Source: Streptomyces albus subsp. chlorinus | GTDB lineage: Bacteria > Actinomycetota > Actinomycetes > Streptomycetales > Streptomycetaceae | Length of the DNA stretch: 64,000 bases | Assembly (NCBI RefSeq): GCF_013302895.1 | Contig: NZ_VJOK01000001.1 | Coordinates: forward strand, 62,001-126,000 | Reading direction: 5' to 3' | Shown here: in pieces, positions 34,419 through 43,431 of the stretch | Numbering within the stretch: position 1 is the stretch's first letter | Layout of the letters: the number at the start of each line of letters is the position of its first letter | Program-made: the position numbers and the translations under genes | Notes under the pieces: model-generated | The model's input: the letters and a program-made list of their open reading frames with translations, nothing else | Told to the model about the DNA's origin: nothing | Databases searched by the model: none

Positions 34419-36344
34419 TCACCTGGCGCGGAGTTCGGCGGCGGCGGAGGCCGCGAGGTCGGTGGCCATCCCGCACAGCTTGTCCGTGGTCCGGTTGCCG
34501 CGAACGGTCAGGCGCACCATCTCTGCGGCCGTCTCGGCCTCCCTGCCGTTGTATCTACGGTACTCGACGAAGACCTCGCAGGAGTCGTCGTCGGGTTCGA
34601 CGATCGTGCGGTACCCGCTGAGTGTGCGCGCGGTGGCGCCGCCCGTCGCGGACCTGGGCTGGTCGCGCATGAAGGCGATCTCGGCGCCCAGTTCGTCGAC
34701 ATCGCCCGACCACTCGCAGCTCCAGTTCGCGACACCGACCTCCGGCACGTCCACTTTGAGGCCGGGTACGACGGACAGTGCCTTGGCGTCGAGCAGCTCG
34801 CAGGCGCTCGTCCAGGCCAGTGACGTATGCGGGTAGGCGACGGGACGGCGGCGGACCGGCCCCTCGTTCAGGACCTCTGCCGCGTGCTCGGCGGCCTTGT
34901 CGGCGACCGCGCACAGCGTCGCGGTGCCGCCGGCCACCGAACCCTCGCCCATGTTGACGCGGACCCCGACCAGGCTGCCGCCCGTGTCGCCCTTGGGCGT
35001 CAGCAGCAGCTTGCACTCGTCGCTCTCCGACTCCTCCTCCTGGATACCGATGCTTCCGATCGTCCTGGAGGGTTTCGACATCTCCGGCGGCGAGCCCCGG
35101 CGCAGCCGGATCGACACGTCGATCCGGGTTCTGTCGTCGGAGCGTACGAGTACGTCACACTGGTCGAAGTTGCCGTAGTCCGCGTCGAGTTCGGCCCTGC
35201 CGAAGCGGTCGAGAGCCGCGGGGTCGGCGAGCGCGCACACATCCACCTGGTGCGGATCACCGATGAGGGCCCGCGACGCGCCGACCGAACCGCGTTCCTC
35301 CTGCCGGCTCCCACCGGAGCCGGCGGGGGTCTTGTCACCGCCGTCGCCCTGGCCGGCAATGGCGGCAAGTCCTCCAGCCAGTACGGCGCTGATGCCGAGG
35401 GCCGCGATCAGCGGCCGACGCCACCCGGGGCGGCCTGAGGGCGAGGGGGCGGGCCGGCCAGTCGGGTCACCGGACCCGCCGACGGCCGCCAGAAGGCGCT
35501 CGGCCTCGGCGGCGCTGGGACGCCGGTCCGGATCACGCTGGAGCATGGCGGTGAGCACGGGATGCAGCGGCCCCAGGGCATCCGCGTCCATCTCGACGAC
35601 GCCTTGCTCGGCCTTCCAGTGCCGCAAGCGGTCGGCGTCCTCCTTGCCGTTCCGCGCCCCATGGGGGACGGCGTCGCTCCCGATGTCTCCGCCGCGCGGT
35701 GGGGCGCCGGTGACCAGGGCATGCAGCGTGGCGGCCAGGCAGAACACGTCCGAGGCCGGCCGGGGGACGTTGCCCCGGGCCAGCTCGGGTGCGGCGTAGT
35801 CGGGCGTGAAGCTGAACGGGCCGTTGAGCGTGAGGGTTTCCGTACCGCCGACGCGGTAGGCGGCTCCGAAGTCCAGCAGTTTCGCGGTTCCGCGCCGGGT
35901 GAGGCCGATGTTGGCGGGCTTGACGTCGCAGTGGACGATGCCCTCCGCGTGTAACGCGGCCAAGGCGTCGGCGAGTTGGGCACCGATGCGGGCCGCCCGC
36001 ACCGGGGAGACGGGTGGCAGCCGGTCCAGTCCGCCACCGGGCACGTACTCCATGACGAACCAGTACGTCTCCGCGCCCGTGCCGCGTCCGCGCTCGTCCG
36101 GCTCCACGGTCACGACGTCGTACAGGGTCACGACGTGGGGGTGATCGCGGAACTTGGCCAGCGCGCGCGGCTCGCCCAGCAACCGCCGCACCGCGGTTTC
36201 GTGATCCCCCTCCGGCAGCTCCGGTTTCAGCGCGACATCCTGGCCCACCACCGTGTCATGGGCCAGCCACACCTGCCCGCCCCGCCCTGTGCCGATGACC
36301 TCCTTGAGGACATAGCGGCCGGCGAAGTCGTCCCCGGAACGCAC
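34419..36344 (-). CDS. Membrane Ser/Thr protein kinase with extracellular sensor domain
   Basis: This 641-residue protein starts at GTG 36344, with GGGGGAG 6 nt upstream. The kinase domain covers residues about 10-285: the P-loop GTGRGGQVWLA, invariant Lys40 in DVALKPEL, catalytic loop GIVHCDVKPANIGL (HCD in place of the common HRD) and LLDFGAAY. Residues about 311-331 form one membrane helix. The extracellular part of about 300 residues has two similar halves, each with conserved Cys (VDVCALADPAALDRFG, SACELLDAKALS), resembling DUF3558-type domains. The missing Arg of HRD marks it as an RD-less kinase, possibly not activated by loop phosphorylation. Confidence 0.9.
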   Translation of the reverse strand: MRSGDDFAGRYVLKEVIGTGRGGQVWLAHDTVVGQDVALKPELPEGDHETAVRRLLGEPRALAKFRDHPHVVTLYDVVTVEPDERGRGTGAETYWFVMEYVPGGGLDRLPPVSPVRAARIGAQLADALAALHAEGIVHCDVKPANIGLTRRGTAKLLDFGAAYRVGGTETLTLNGPFSFTPDYAAPELARGNVPRPASDVFCLAATLHALVTGAPPRGGDIGSDAVPHGARNGKEDADRLRHWKAEQGVVEMDADALGPLHPVLTAMLQRDPDRRPSAAEAERLLAAVGGSGDPTGRPAPSPSGRPGWRRPLIAALGISAVLAGGLAAIAGQGDGGDKTPAGSGGSRQEERGSVGASRALIGDPHQVDVCALADPAALDRFGRAELDADYGNFDQCDVLVRSDDRTRIDVSIRLRRGSPPEMSKPSRTIGSIGIQEEESESDECKLLLTPKGDTGGSLVGVRVNMGEGSVAGGTATLCAVADKAAEHAAEVLNEGPVRRRPVAYPHTSLAWTSACELLDAKALSVVPGLKVDVPEVGVANWSCEWSGDVDELGAEIAFMRDQPRSATGGATARTLSGYRTIVEPDDDSCEVFVEYRRYNGREAETAAEMVRLTVRGNRTTDKLCGMATDLAASAAAELRAR

Positions 36345-36661
36345 AGATCTCCCCCTCGATCGATGCCGGAGCGCACACGGCCCGCAGCGTGTACGCGCAT
36401 CGAATCTACTGCCTGCGTCGGGCCGTGCGCAGTCTCTGCCCGGAGTCTCCATCAGTCGCGCGCATCCGTGCGCGGTGGGGCGAGAGATGAACGACTGGCG
36501 GAACGGCTCCTGGCGACTGCGCAGTTCCGAAACCGCCGAGACCTCGCAGCTCGGAACCGCCGGGAATGCGTAACGCGGAACCGCCGGGAAGGGTCCCGGA
36601 AGAAGCCACTACGGTGCGCGTCAGCGTGGAAGCCAACACTTCGACGAGAAGGAGACTCCCC

Positions 36662-37444
36662 GTGCCAAGAACCCGGACCACGATGCTGGCCGGCATCGTC
36701 GCGGCCGTCTCGACCGCCACACTCACGCTGTCCGCTCACGCCGACACCGCGGCCCGGCACGAGCCGCGGGCCACCCGGTGCGCGCACCCCGCCGACGTCC
36801 TCGACCTGACGAACTGGAAGCTGACCCTGCCCACCGGCGAGGACGAGGACCCCACCGAAATCACCCAGCCCGAACTGGCGGCCTTCTCCGCCGACCCCTG
36901 GTTCCGGGCCGACACCGGCTGCGACGCCGTCAGGTTCCGGGCCGCCGTCAACGGTGTGACGACGGGCGGTTCCAGCTACCCGCGCGCCGAACTGCGGGAG
37001 ATGACCGAGGGCGGCGAGGACGAAGCCGCATGGGCCACCACGGACGGCACCCACACCCTTGTGGTCAGGGAGTCGTTCACGGCACTGCCCGAGGAGAGGC
37101 CGTACGTGGTCGGTGCGCAGGTCCACGGCGGGGACGACGATGTCACCGTCTTCCGCCTCGAGGGCAGCAAGCTCTACGTCACGGACGGCGACGACCGCCA
37201 CCACCACCTCGTCACCGACGACTACGAGCTGGGCACCGAGTTCGAGGCGAAGTTCGTGGCCGAGGACGGAGAGATCGGCGTGTACTACAACGGCGAGTTG
37301 CAGACCACCATCTCCCACGACGGCGACACCAACTACTTCAAGGCGGGGGCCTACACGCAGGCCAACTGCGACAACTCCGATCCGTGCGACGACGACAACT
37401 ACGGCGAGGTCCGCCTCTCCGCCCTCAAGGTCACCCACACCTGA
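36662..37444 (+). CDS. Secreted polysaccharide lyase family 7 (alginate lyase) protein
   Basis: This 260-residue protein starts at GTG 36662, with AGAAGGAG 7 nt upstream. The signal peptide is hydrophobic (MLAGIVAAVSTATLTLSAHA) with an A-H-A cleavage site. The mature jelly-roll domain begins DVLDLTNWKLTLPTGE. PL7 hallmarks are present: SSYPRAELREM (R-x-E-L-R), VVGAQVHGGDDD (Q-I/V-H with the catalytic His) and TNYFKAGAYTQANCD (Y-F-K-A-G-x-Y-x-Q, with catalytic Tyr). PL7 enzymes cleave alginate by beta-elimination. It stands alone; no PTS or ABC uptake genes are near. Confidence 0.9.
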   Translation: MPRTRTTMLAGIVAAVSTATLTLSAHADTAARHEPRATRCAHPADVLDLTNWKLTLPTGEDEDPTEITQPELAAFSADPWFRADTGCDAVRFRAAVNGVTTGGSSYPRAELREMTEGGEDEAAWATTDGTHTLVVRESFTALPEERPYVVGAQVHGGDDDVTVFRLEGSKLYVTDGDDRHHHLVTDDYELGTEFEAKFVAEDGEIGVYYNGELQTTISHDGDTNYFKAGAYTQANCDNSDPCDDDNYGEVRLSALKVTHT

Positions 37445-37758
37445 CCGACGGCGCGGCACGTCTGACGTCGAGGGACGGCGGCCGGTCACGCAACCTGTTC
37501 GCGGACCGACCGGTCGGTCTCCCTGACTGATCAGTCTCCGCTGACTGGCCGGTCGCCCGCCCACCGCGTCCGACGCGCCCGCCTGTGCCCTGAGCGGCGG
37601 GCCAGTCCCACATGTCGGCAGATTTCCCTGCACTCATGGGAGTGCCGCCATCTGCCTCTCACACGGGTTCTCTCCCCCAACGACGCCCTGCGCCACATGA
37701 CGTGACCACACGCTGAACGGGGCTTGATCCCAGCAGCCCGACAGGCGGTTTCGATGGG
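37445..37758. other. Intergenic, with a cluster of three short palindromes
   Basis: The only notable structure is the palindrome cluster at 37504-37554. No coding motif is seen. Confidence 0.5.
37504..37554. promoter_or_regulatory. Three GACYGRYCRGTC palindromes in tandem
   Basis: GACCGACCGGTC (inside the 16-bp perfect palindrome 37504-37519), GACTGATCAGTC (37525-37536) and GACTGGCCGGTC (37543-37554) all fit GACYGRYCRGTC. The same motif occurs twice in the MFS/TetR intergenic region at 59741-59775. The sites follow the PL7 gene and do not lie directly upstream of any recognised gene start, so they may be remote operators, a relic promoter or chance hairpins. Confidence 0.5.
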
Positions 37759-38058
37759 TCACGCCTCGGTGCCGACCTCCTGCCGCTCCGCTTCAGCCTG
37801 GATCTTCGCCGCCCTCTCCCGCGGGTCGTACCCCGGTCCCACTCCCTCGATCAGCAGCAGGTCGCCCTCGATGTGGTCGGTCCGAAGCTGCAGAATCTCC
37901 TGGTAAGCGGGGGACTCGTACCAGGCGCGGGCCGCCGCCAGGTCGGGGAACTCGATCAGCACCATGCTGCCGGGCCAGATGCTTCCACCACCTCGGCCGG
38001 CAGGCGCCCAGTCCGTTCCGTTCCCCATCCCGTTCAGGTTTCGGCGCCGGCGGATCAA
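37759..38058 (-). pseudogene. DUF1330 protein with lost N-terminus
   Basis: The minus strand reads SMVLIEFPDLAAARAWYESPA, YQEILQLRTDHIEGDLLLIE and a charged tail to the stop at 37759. This is the last two thirds of a DUF1330 (ferredoxin-fold dimer, about 95 residues) protein. The normal first 30-35 residues (a GY-x-V-x-x-V-x-V-x-D-P strand-helix) are replaced by an unrelated Arg/Gly-rich run starting at ATG 38058. It may still be translated from internal sites but is probably non-functional. Confidence 0.6.
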
Positions 38059-38401
38059 GAGCCCGCGCCGTCACATCTTCGGACCGCCGGTCGGAGGCGC
38101 CGCCGCCGTACCGCTGCCCTCGTCTCCCTCGGCCTCGTCACCCTCGGCGAACACCGGCACCGAGCGCACGCGACGACGGCATGGAGGAGACCGCCGGCAG
38201 GCGCAAGAAGGCCCTCGCGGAATCGCGGCCGAGCGGAAGGAGCCGTCGAAGCCGTCGGCCTCACGCCTCCCGGGTACTTCCGGGCGTTTCCGTGACCAGG
38301 AGTACGCCACCGTCGAACATCCCTTGCGCACGCGCCTACTTGCATATGCTGTATATTTCGATCCGAACCGATAGGTGTACGCAATTAGTTGGAGGCCGGT
38401 G
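38059..38401. other. Intergenic, AT-rich promoter segment near its right end
   Basis: Bases 38338-38390 are unusually AT-rich for the window (TTGCATATGCTGTATATTTC). They probably hold the promoter of the epimerase gene at 38402. No gene is recognised. Confidence 0.4.
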
Positions 38402-39328
38402 GTGCGGATATTCGTGACCGGGGCGAGCGGATACATCGGCGGCTCCGTGGCCCTGCAGCTGGTCCGTGCGGGACACGAGGTGACGGGGCTGGTGCGGAGC
38501 AAGGAGAAGGCAGCCGCCCTGGAGCGGCTGGGGATCACACCGGTGGTCGGGACCTTGGACGACGCGGAGGCCCTGGTGGCGTCGGCACGGGCCGCCGACG
38601 GCGTGGTCAACGCCGCAGACAGCGATCATCGTGGGGCGGTCGAAACCCTCGTCCACGCGCTCACCGGCACCGGGAAGGTGCTGCTGCACACCAGCGGCTC
38701 CAGCATCGTGGGGGACGACGCACGCGGTGAGACCGCGGCGGAGCGTGTCTTCGAGGAAGCGGACGTCGCATCCGGCAGCGGGTGGGAGCCGGAGCCGGAC
38801 AAGGCGGCACGGGTCGCCATCGACCGGCTGGTGCTGGACGCGGCCACCCAGGGCGTGCGCGCGGTCGTGCTGTGCAACTCGCTGATCTACGGCCACGGCC
38901 GCGGGCCGTCCAGGGACAGTGTGCAGATCCCCCGCCTCGTGCGCCAGGCGCGGCGCAGCGGCGTCGCGCGCCACATCGGCGCAGGCCGCAACATCTGGTC
39001 CACCGTGCACCTCGACGATGTCACCGACCTGTACGTGTCGGCGCTGGAGAACGCGGCACCGGGCTCCTTCTGCTTCGTGGAGAACGGTGAGGCGTCCTTC
39101 GCCGAGATCACCAGGGCCGTCGCCGACGCCCTGGACCTGGGACCGGCGCAGCCTTGGGACATCGACTCCGCGATCGACGAATGGGGCCACGAGCCCGCCG
39201 TCTACGCCCTCGGCTCCAACAGCCGGGTCCGCGGCGCCCTTGCCCGTGCCGAGTGGGGATGGCGTCCCCGGCATGCCTCCGTCACCGACTGGGTGCGGTC
39301 ACGGCTGACGTCGGGTGAGCCCGGCTGA
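38402..39328 (+). CDS. NAD(P)-dependent epimerase/dehydratase-like extended SDR
   Basis: This 308-residue protein starts at GTG 38402, with GGAGG 6 nt upstream. It begins RIFVTGASGYIGGSVALQLV (TGxxGxxG), with VTGLVRSKEKAAALERLGI and LLHTSGSSIVGDDARGE. The catalytic Tyr/Lys pair is not in the usual Y-x-x-x-K form; CNSLIYGHGRGPSRDS and ISTVHLDDVTDLYVSALENA follow as in atypical SDR5/NmrA-like dehydrogenases (YwnB/DFR type). Likely a small-molecule reductase or epimerase. It has no regulator beside it. Confidence 0.87.
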   Translation: MRIFVTGASGYIGGSVALQLVRAGHEVTGLVRSKEKAAALERLGITPVVGTLDDAEALVASARAADGVVNAADSDHRGAVETLVHALTGTGKVLLHTSGSSIVGDDARGETAAERVFEEADVASGSGWEPEPDKAARVAIDRLVLDAATQGVRAVVLCNSLIYGHGRGPSRDSVQIPRLVRQARRSGVARHIGAGRNIWSTVHLDDVTDLYVSALENAAPGSFCFVENGEASFAEITRAVADALDLGPAQPWDIDSAIDEWGHEPAVYALGSNSRVRGALARAEWGWRPRHASVTDWVRSRLTSGEPG

Positions 39329-39429
39329 GCGGTTCCACCGCCGCGATGGCGGCAGTCGAAGGAGCCCCGGTCTCAGTTGCAGCAGGCGCGCTCGCTTTGC
39401 TTGCGGGACCAGGAACCTCGTGTCTCCTC

Positions 39430-39590
39430 GGAGCAGCCCAGTTGGCAGGCCCAGCACGGACGACGGCGGAGGCGGCGCAGTCTCTCCAGGAACAGCAGCT
39501 CGATCCGCGCCCACTGCGCCTCAGCCGACGGCACACCCGGGCCAACGAGCAGAGGAGCTGAACGAACGGCACGGGCCTTGCCGTTCAACC
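39430..39590 (-). pseudogene. Possible N-terminal fragment of a transposase
   Basis: The minus strand reads VPSAEAQWARIELLFLERLR, like the L-T-D-x-Q-W-A-R-I-E-P-L-L-P start of IS5/IS1182-type transposases. It then loses similarity. Length and identity are marginal. Confidence 0.3.
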
Positions 39591-39625
39591 GGTTGAGTGG
39601 TGTGGACAGTGACTGACATTCTTAT

Positions 39626-40069
39626 GTGGTGCTGCTGGCTGATCACGAACATCGCATCAAGCTGCGTGCGCTGCGCTACCGGTTCCCGGTGGCCAGCGGC
39701 GACCAGTACGACGACAACTGGCTGGTCATCGGAGGTGAGGTGACCACGCCCGAGGGCGGTTGGTCCTTCGCCGATCCCTGCCTCCTGACCGATGAGGCCC
39801 GCCAGCTCTCGCCGTGGCTGCGCGCCGTCGGTGGGGCAATGCCGACAGACGCACAGTCGGACCTCCACTTCCTGGAACCCGTTCTGTCTTTCAGCCGCAC
39901 TGGCTCCGGCCTCGTCCGAATCCGTCTCTCTCATGAGGCCGCGCCCCCATGGCGGGATCGCGATGAAGGCTTGGACGAATACGTCCTCGAGATCAAGACC
40001 ACCATCGCCGACCTGCACCAGGCGGCGGACGAGTGGGATCGCTGTCTGGCCCCGTTCCCACCGCGCTGA
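39626..40069 (+). CDS. WapI-type immunity family protein
   Basis: This 147-residue protein probably starts at GTG 39626 (a second GTG follows). Patterns are LRALRYRFPVASGDQYDDNW, LVIGGEVTTPEGGWSFADPC (D-x-x-W-L-x-I-x-x-x-V-x-x-x-x-G-x-W-x-x-x-D-P-C) and LLTDEARQLSPWLRAVG, then YVLEIKTTIADLHQAADEW. This is the actinobacterial WapI-like immunity group, named for the antitoxin of the WapA tRNase. No WapA/RHS or other toxin gene is adjacent, so its own role is open. Confidence 0.7.
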   Translation: MVLLADHEHRIKLRALRYRFPVASGDQYDDNWLVIGGEVTTPEGGWSFADPCLLTDEARQLSPWLRAVGGAMPTDAQSDLHFLEPVLSFSRTGSGLVRIRLSHEAAPPWRDRDEGLDEYVLEIKTTIADLHQAADEWDRCLAPFPPR

Positions 40070-40579
40070 CTCGGAAGTTCGGCCCTGAGCACTGTACTTC
40101 GTGAAAATTTGCAGGTCGGGTGAGCTGATGTGCGCGGATTCCGGCGTACTCGCGCTGGTCGGTGACGAGTGTCCCCGGCAGGGATCGTTTGACTGGGCGG
40201 CTTGAGCGTTCCCCGGTTTCTGCTGCTCCTGCTGCGAGGCGTTGCCTCCCGACCGTCGCTGTGCGGGTACGGCGCCGGCCCCGAGGAGGGCGCAGGGTTG
40301 TCGGAACTGAGCCGCCGACGGCCCGGTGGACGTCAGAGTGGTGGGCGCAGAGCTGGGACTCGAGGTGCGGCGGTACGACGGAAAATGGAGCCGCTGCGGG
40401 CCGTCGACCAAGCTCGCCGATCGCGACTGGCTGCACAAGCGCCCCGAAGGGTGGTCACCCGACATCCGTAGCCGCGTCGGCCCACAACCGAACGGTGCGT
40501 AACTGACGTGACGGCGCATAACTGACGAACTTGTCAACTGCAGTTGAGCGCCGCCCGCCCGGGCCCGGGGCGGCATCCG
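40070..40579. other. Intergenic with one short open frame
   Basis: A plus-strand frame at 40326-40502 (58 codons from a GTG) contains VRRYDGKWSRCGPSTKLADR and DWLHKRPEGW with good codon usage. It has no ribosome site and I know no family for it, so it may be a remnant tail. The rest shows nothing. Confidence 0.35.
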
Positions 40580-41056
40580 TCAGCCTGTGGGCGTGCCGAT
40601 CTGGTCGCGTTCGAGCACGCAGCGCAGCTTCGAGATGACGCGGACGGCCGCCGCGGCCGAGGAGCCGTCGAGCGTGTCTCCGATCAGCTCGGCGAGGCCG
40701 TTGGTGAAGGTCGTCTCCGCCGCGTCGACGAGTCGCGCGCCCTCGTCGGTCAGATCCAGCAGGGAGGACCGGCGATCGGACGGATTCGGCTGCCGGACGA
40801 CCCATCCCTGTTTCTCCAGGCGGTCGGCGCTCTTGCTGGTCGCCCCGACGCCGATGGCGAACTCGGCGGCGAGGTCCGCCACGCGGGCCCCGGGGCGGTC
40901 GCGCAGGAAGCGCAGGAACTCGAACTGCGAGGTGACGATCCCGTGCCGCTCACGGAGACGGTCGTTGAGGGCGTTGTACAGACGCGTCTCGCACCTGACC
41001 AGATCGGCGAAGAAGCCCGGGAGGTCGACCTCGTCACCACTCAATTTAGATGCCAC
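40580..41056 (-). CDS. MarR-family regulator
   Basis: This 158-residue protein starts at GTG 41056. It has the MarR order: FFADLVRCETRLYNALNDRL, VTSQFEFLRFLRDRPGARVA, LAAEFAIGVGATSKSADRLE (recognition helix) and QGWVVRQPNPSDRRSSLLDLT (wing with D-x-R). The intergenic gap to the divergent esterase gene is only 43 bp. It contains GTAG-gggaag-CTAC, so both promoters overlap and the regulator likely controls both. Confidence 0.87.
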   Translation of the reverse strand: MASKLSGDEVDLPGFFADLVRCETRLYNALNDRLRERHGIVTSQFEFLRFLRDRPGARVADLAAEFAIGVGATSKSADRLEKQGWVVRQPNPSDRRSSLLDLTDEGARLVDAAETTFTNGLAELIGDTLDGSSAAAAVRVISKLRCVLERDQIGTPTG

Positions 41057-41099
41057 GGCATATAGTGTAGGGGAAGCTACTTACGACAGGAGCACACCC

Positions 41100-42023
41100 A
41101 TGAGCAAGGAGCAGCGCGCCCGGATCGACGCGATGATGCGGCAGCCGCGGCCCGAGGGCCCCCGGTCGGTCGAGGAACTGCGCGCTGGTTTCGCAGCGCT
41201 GATGGCCCGGATGATCGTGCCCGACACTGTCCGCACCACACAGACGACGCTCGGCGACCGACCCGCCCTGCGTGTCGAGCCGGACAACGGACCCCGCGCC
41301 GGGACGATCCTGTACCTCCACGGCGGCAGCTTTGTGTTCGGCTCCCCCGAGACCACCCTGTCGCTGACCGGGCACCTCGTGGCCAAGACCGGCTTCAGGG
41401 CGTACTCGCTGGACTACCGGCTTGCCCCCGAGCACCCGTTCCCGGCCGCGATCGAAGACGCCCTGAGCGCCTACCGCGCCCTCCTCGAAAGAGGCATGGA
41501 CCCCTCGTCCATCGTGTTCGCCGGCGACTCGGCCGGCGGCGGCCTCACTGTCACCACCTGCCTCGCCGCCCGCGACGCGGGCCTCCCGCTGCCCGCCGCC
41601 ATCGTGGCGTTCTCCCCTGGCCTCGACGCCACCCGCACGGGAGAGAGCATGGACACCAAGGAAGGCATCGACCCGACCTTCACCCGTAAGGCCGTTGAAC
41701 ACACCGGGGCCATGTACCTCGCCGGAGCCGACCCCCGCCAGCCCCTGCTCAGCCCGGCCGTCCTCGCCGACCTGACCGGCTTTCCCCCCATGCTGATCCA
41801 GGTGGGCACGAACGAGATCCTGCTGGACGACTCCACGCGCCTCGCCGCACGTGCGAGGGCGGTCGGGGTGGACGTCATCCTGGACGTCACCGCCGACGTA
41901 CCGCACGTTTTCCAGTCGTTCGCCGGCATTCTGGACGAGGCTGACGAGGCTCTGGACCGCGCAGCTCTCTTCCTCCGCCAGCGTGTGCGCGCCGAGTGCG
42001 AGGCACATACGTCAGCGAAGTAG
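41100..42023 (+). CDS. Alpha/beta hydrolase of the HSL (hormone-sensitive lipase) family
   Basis: This 307-residue protein starts at ATG 41100, with AGGAG 7 nt upstream. The oxyanion motif is LYLHGGSFVFGSP (HGG), the nucleophile elbow VFAGDSAGGGLTVTT (GDSAG, Ser144), an Asp lies in NEILLDDSTRL and the His in ADVPHVFQSF. The DYRLAPEHPFPAA segment is the HSL family mark. These are esterases for short acyl chains, plant phenol esters or drug-like esters. The divergent MarR probably senses a phenolic or hydrophobic ligand released by it. Confidence 0.9.
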   Translation: MSKEQRARIDAMMRQPRPEGPRSVEELRAGFAALMARMIVPDTVRTTQTTLGDRPALRVEPDNGPRAGTILYLHGGSFVFGSPETTLSLTGHLVAKTGFRAYSLDYRLAPEHPFPAAIEDALSAYRALLERGMDPSSIVFAGDSAGGGLTVTTCLAARDAGLPLPAAIVAFSPGLDATRTGESMDTKEGIDPTFTRKAVEHTGAMYLAGADPRQPLLSPAVLADLTGFPPMLIQVGTNEILLDDSTRLAARARAVGVDVILDVTADVPHVFQSFAGILDEADEALDRAALFLRQRVRAECEAHTSAK

Positions 42024-42306
42024 GTCAACCTCGCCCCGTACCCGGACTGGGCCTTGCGGGCCCGACGACAGCGGGAGCACGGCACAGTCGAGTACGCCCA
42101 GCCGGGCACCGAGAGGGCATGTGCCCGCGGGGTTTCGCCTTCGGCCAAGTGCCTGTGGCTGATCGTGACGGTTGGTTCCGCCGTACGGCACCAGGTGTCG
42201 AGGCGGTCGCTCCGCAGGGAGGAGCCGGCCTCGTGAGGGGGCGGCTCCGGGCACCGGGGGTGCCCGCTCGTGCAAGGCGACTGCCCCCGGTGCAGTGGAG
42301 GCATGA

Positions 42307-42708
42307 TCAGGCGCCGACGCCTTGGGCTGCCTTCGGGTGGTCGGCGGGCTGTTCGGTGCCGTCCGGCTTGTCGGCGAGCTTGAGCCAGACAACGCCGAGA
42401 ATGATGACGCCGAGCCACACGGACTGGACGAGGGTGAGGCTCTCGTCGAAGAAGGCCGGGCCGAGCGCGGCGGCTCCGGCGGCGCCGATTCCGGCCCAGA
42501 CGGCGTAGCCGATGCCGATATCGATGGTGCGCAGTGCGACGCTCAGCGCCCACAGCGTCAGCAGGAAGAAGACGACCGCGACCAGCGACCAGGTCAGTCG
42601 GGTGAAGCCGTGACTGCCGCCGACGGAGAGCGCGTAGCCGATCTCGAAGACGCCGGCAAGCAGGAGCATGAGCCAGGAGTTGGCGGCGGAGGCTGTGGTC
42701 GAGGACAT
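42307..42708 (-). CDS. SMR-family exporter subunit (SugE/Gdx-like), partner 2
   Basis: This 133-residue, four-TM protein begins MLLLAGVFEIGYALSVGGSH. The membrane Glu of SMR proteins is in VFEIGYA, followed by GFTRLTWSL, as in the SugE/Gdx branch. The later helices read TIDIGIGYAVWAGIGAAGAA and a charged C-terminal tail extends beyond the last helix. It lies 48 bp after the second SMR gene on the same strand. Paired SMR genes usually form heterodimers. Gdx members export guanidinium; paired members may have broader substrates. Confidence 0.88.
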   Translation of the reverse strand: MSSTTASAANSWLMLLLAGVFEIGYALSVGGSHGFTRLTWSLVAVVFFLLTLWALSVALRTIDIGIGYAVWAGIGAAGAAALGPAFFDESLTLVQSVWLGVIILGVVWLKLADKPDGTEQPADHPKAAQGVGA

Positions 42709-42756
42709 GAGAGTAGGTGCCTTTCGTGAGATTCGGGTCCGACGGGCGGACGGCCG

Positions 42757-43077
42757 TCAGGCAGCGCCGCTGAGCTGGAGGCCGACGACCCCGGCGATGA
42801 TGGCGACGATGCCCAGGGCCTTGCGCCAGCTGAGGCGCTGACCGAACAGCAGGGCGCCGAGGAGAGTGATGCCGATGCCGGAGACCGAGGTCCACAGGGC
42901 GTAGCCGACGCCGACATCGAAGGTCAGCAGGGCCAGACTGAGGAAATAGGTGCCGAGAGCACCACTGACCAGGGTGATGGCCGTCCACTTGCGGTTACGG
43001 AAGCCCTCGGCCTTGCCGGCCGCGATGGCGACGCCGATCTCGAAGACGACGGCGATGGCGAGGAAGAGCCACTGCAT
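42757..43077 (-). CDS. SMR-family exporter subunit, partner 1
   Basis: This 106-residue, four-TM protein starts at ATG 43077. It begins MQWLFLAIAVVFEIGVAIAA, with the essential Glu in VFEIG, then a short loop EGFRNRKWTAITLV and the GVGYALWTSVSGIGITLLGA helix. The last helix ends KALGIVAIIAGVVGLQL. It has the short termini typical of SMR subunits, whereas its partner carries the extra tail. It is the first gene of the pair. A MarR gene lies divergently at 43432, with 354 bp between. Confidence 0.9.
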   Translation of the reverse strand: MQWLFLAIAVVFEIGVAIAAGKAEGFRNRKWTAITLVSGALGTYFLSLALLTFDVGVGYALWTSVSGIGITLLGALLFGQRLSWRKALGIVAIIAGVVGLQLSGAA

Positions 43078-43431
43078 GAGGCGGGTCCTTTCGGTTCGGT
43101 GGTCGCACATTGTCGGCTGACCGGCGCAGAGGAGCGGCGGTGCAGCGCCTGTCCGGTGGGGACAGGGACCGGCGTCAGCAGCCGTATGCGGTGCGGGGTC
43201 GAGTCGGGTTTCCCGTGCGGCCTTGGTGCGCTCTGGCGAGCGCCGGCCGGTCACGGTCGGCCGCGGTACGTGGCGCGTCGGCACCGGAGGACACGGGAAA
43301 CTCCCTAGTTGGTTGTACATGCAACTTCCGATCGCCCTGGTGCGCCCACAGACGCAATCAAGGGGGAACGCCGAGAAGCTTGCATGAGCATGTATCCTGA
43401 TGTCAATCGCCATCCTGGAGAGGTCGCACCC
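43078..43431. other. Regulatory interval between SMR pair and MarR
   Basis: No gene is recognised here. The operator-like site at 43312-43325 lies near its right end. A run similar to it, TTGCATGAGCATGTA, overlaps 43385-43399. Confidence 0.45.
43312..43325. promoter_or_regulatory. Imperfect dyad GTTGTACATGCAAC, likely MarR operator
   Basis: GTTG at 43312-43315 and CAAC at 43322-43325 are inverted around TACATG. A related sequence on the opposite strand, GGTTGCACATGCATG (44035-44049), lies after the MarR gene and matches 12 of 15 bases of the first site including one flanking base. TTGCATGCAA-like dyads are common among MarR operators. Confidence 0.5.
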